Part shown: positions 5,995 to 7,109 of the stretch, piece after piece
Layout: the number at the start of each line of letters is the position of its first letter
Position numbering within the stretch: the stretch's first letter is position 1
Made by a program: the position numbers and the translations under genes
The notes under the pieces: model-generated
What the model saw: only the letters and a program-made list of their open reading frames with translations
Told to the model about the DNA's origin: nothing
Databases searched by the model: none
Source of the DNA: JBKBXU01 sp046313675
Lineage (GTDB): Bacteria; Bacteroidota; Bacteroidia; Cytophagales; Cytophagaceae
Assembly: GCA_046313675.1 (NCBI GenBank)
Contig: JBKBXU010000251.1
Span: 1-7,109, forward strand
Direction of reading: 5' to 3'
DNA length: 7,109 nucleotides

Positions 5995-7023
5995 TTATTT
6001 AAAAATTTCCACCACAACTTTTCCTTCTTTTATATACCCTCTAAACATACCTGAGGTATTAAAAGGCATTGAAACATTTCCATGCTTATCAACTGCAATC
6101 AAACCTCCCGTCCCTCCTAGTTGATCAAGCAAATTATGAATAACGAATTCCGAAGCCTCTTTTAAGGTCATATTTTTGTAGGCCATTAAGGATGAAACTT
6201 CCTTAGCAACCTGTAGACGAATAAAATATTCACCATGGCCGGTACAGGAAACCGCACAGGTTTGATTGGAGGCATACGTTCCGGCGCCGATAATAGGTGA
6301 ATCTCCTACCCTGCCAAATTTTTTGTTAGCCATCCCCCCGGTGGAGGTCGCTGCGTATAGATTACCATGTTTATCCAGAGCCACTGCTCCCACTGTTCCA
6401 TATTTATCAAGGTCTTCGGACAAATGGATATTTCCTGTGGTGTCTGAATCTTTCCGCTTTTTAATTCTTTCAAGTTCCTGCTTTCTCCGATCCGTCAAAA
6501 AATAGTCTTCCGAAACAATTTCTACATTCTGCTGAGCAGAGAACTGTTCTGCCCCTTCACCAACTAGCAAAACATGAGGTGAGGCTTCCATCACCCTTCT
6601 TGCGGCCGAAATAGGATTTTTAATAGTCCTGACAGAAGCAACAGCTCCTGCATTCAGATCTTTACCGCTCATGACCGAGGCGTCCATTTCCACCTTTCCA
6701 TCCATGGTAAGAACAGATCCTTTGCCGGCATTAAACAAGGGAGAATCTTCCAATATTTTCACGGTAGTTTCGACTGCATCCAGGCCACTGCCGCCGGAAT
6801 TCAGAATTGCATAGCCCACTTCCAAAGCTTCTTTTAACTTATGCTCATACTGTACTCTGGCTGATGCATCCAGATGTTGGGGGGTAATATTACCGGCACC
6901 ACCGTGAATAACGAGTACCGGCTTTATGCTTTCTTTTAAAGAACCATTTTGCTGAACCATAATTTCACCATTTATCAGCAAAGCTAAATTAAAAGTAAGG
7001 AGAATGGTAAATTGATATGACAT
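5995..7023 (-). CDS. Isoaspartyl peptidase / plant-type L-asparaginase (Ntn hydrolase)
   Basis: The 342-residue precursor belongs to the family-2 asparaginases (IaaA-like), which hydrolyse beta-aspartyl dipeptides and L-asparagine after cleaving themselves into alpha and beta subunits. HGGAG lies at 40-44, NAGKGSVLT at 98-106 and MDASVM at 113-118. A charged, low-conservation linker (about 178-207) precedes the autoprocessing site, which falls between Gly209 and Thr210; Thr210 becomes the N-terminal nucleophile. Downstream are ATSTGGM (225-231), GRVGDSPIIGAGTYA (237-251, Arg238 and Asp241 binding the substrate) and TGHGE (261-265). The active site looks complete and the length is normal. Residues 1-19 are hydrophobic without basic residues, so export is possible but weakly supported; Met22 is an alternative start giving a cytoplasmic form. 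An in-frame TGA lies just before the ATG. It follows the gene at the right edge by 30 bases, suggesting cotranscription. Confidence 0.93.
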   Translation of the reverse strand: MSYQFTILLTFNLALLINGEIMVQQNGSLKESIKPVLVIHGGAGNITPQHLDASARVQYEHKLKEALEVGYAILNSGGSGLDAVETTVKILEDSPLFNAGKGSVLTMDGKVEMDASVMSGKDLNAGAVASVRTIKNPISAARRVMEASPHVLLVGEGAEQFSAQQNVEIVSEDYFLTDRRKQELERIKKRKDSDTTGNIHLSEDLDKYGTVGAVALDKHGNLYAATSTGGMANKKFGRVGDSPIIGAGTYASNQTCAVSCTGHGEYFIRLQVAKEVSSLMAYKNMTLKEASEFVIHNLLDQLGGTGGLIAVDKHGNVSMPFNTSGMFRGYIKEGKVVVEIFK

Positions 7024-7053
7024 AAAATCTCAACGAAAGTTATCAGGTAAAGT

Positions 7054-7109
7054 TTATTTGTCCATAAAACCTTTATATGACTCAATGGTTGTTTTATAAG
7101 GAGGAGTTG
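7054..7109 (-). CDS. C-terminal end of an unidentified upstream gene (partial)
   Basis: On the minus strand a frame enters from the right edge and ends at TAA 7054-7056. It gives 18 residues ending TTIESYKGFMDK. The composition is protein-like and the stop sits 30 bases before the asparaginase ATG, a normal operon spacing. Another frame also enters open, and it would run on into the asparaginase gene, which makes it the less likely one. The piece is too short to assign a family. Confidence 0.45.
   Translation of the reverse strand, partial: TPPYKTTIESYKGFMDK

Noticed and set aside
6266..6505. 79-codon open frame on the plus strand
   Set aside because: It is a shadow of the asparaginase active-site region on the opposite strand.

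Overview
The window looks like chromosomal DNA of a member of the Bacteroidota, probably a Cytophagales- or Flavobacteriia-like environmental bacterium. The grounds are an AT-rich composition with A-rich rather than Shine-Dalgarno leaders, one perfect Bacteroidota-type -7 box (TAnnTTTG) in front of the helicase gene, and several families typical of the phylum: a DbpA-like helicase with a DEFD box, a signal peptide/coiled-coil/membrane protein of about 200 residues, and a secreted pectate lyase. The phylum call is inference from these features, not from a database search.

Layout, left to right; nearly everything reads on the minus strand. At 1-706 lies the N-terminal 235 residues of a secreted family 1 pectate lyase, running off the left edge. 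A 308-base stretch without genes (707-1014) follows, then a strong terminator-like hairpin (1015-1050). At 1055-2950 is a 631-residue protein that joins two complete short-chain dehydrogenase/reductase (SDR) domains, one extended and one classical. A rho-independent terminator (2993-3022) separates it from a DbpA-type DEAD-box RNA helicase (3053-4354), which has its own promoter. Next comes a purine-rich array of degenerate 7-base repeats (4426-4500) and a membrane-anchored coiled-coil protein (4502-5104). At 5192-5614 sits the remnant of a pirin gene, broken by three single-base indels and cut off before its second metal-binding motif. A 70-residue coiled-coil ORF on the plus strand (5780-5992) ends 2 bases from the stop codon of a plant-type isoaspartyl peptidase/L-asparaginase (5995-7023). 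The right edge holds the last 18 codons of an unidentified upstream gene that probably shares a transcript with the asparaginase.

The genes do not form one pathway. They look like independent housekeeping and accessory genes: ribosome assembly (helicase), isoaspartyl-peptide or asparagine turnover (asparaginase), redox chemistry on probably hydrophobic substrates (fused SDR), and plant or algal polysaccharide breakdown (pectate lyase). I see no defence system, mobile element, CRISPR array, rRNA or tRNA. The most notable items are the double-SDR fusion, the decaying pirin gene, the heptad repeat array and the orphan coiled-coil ORF.
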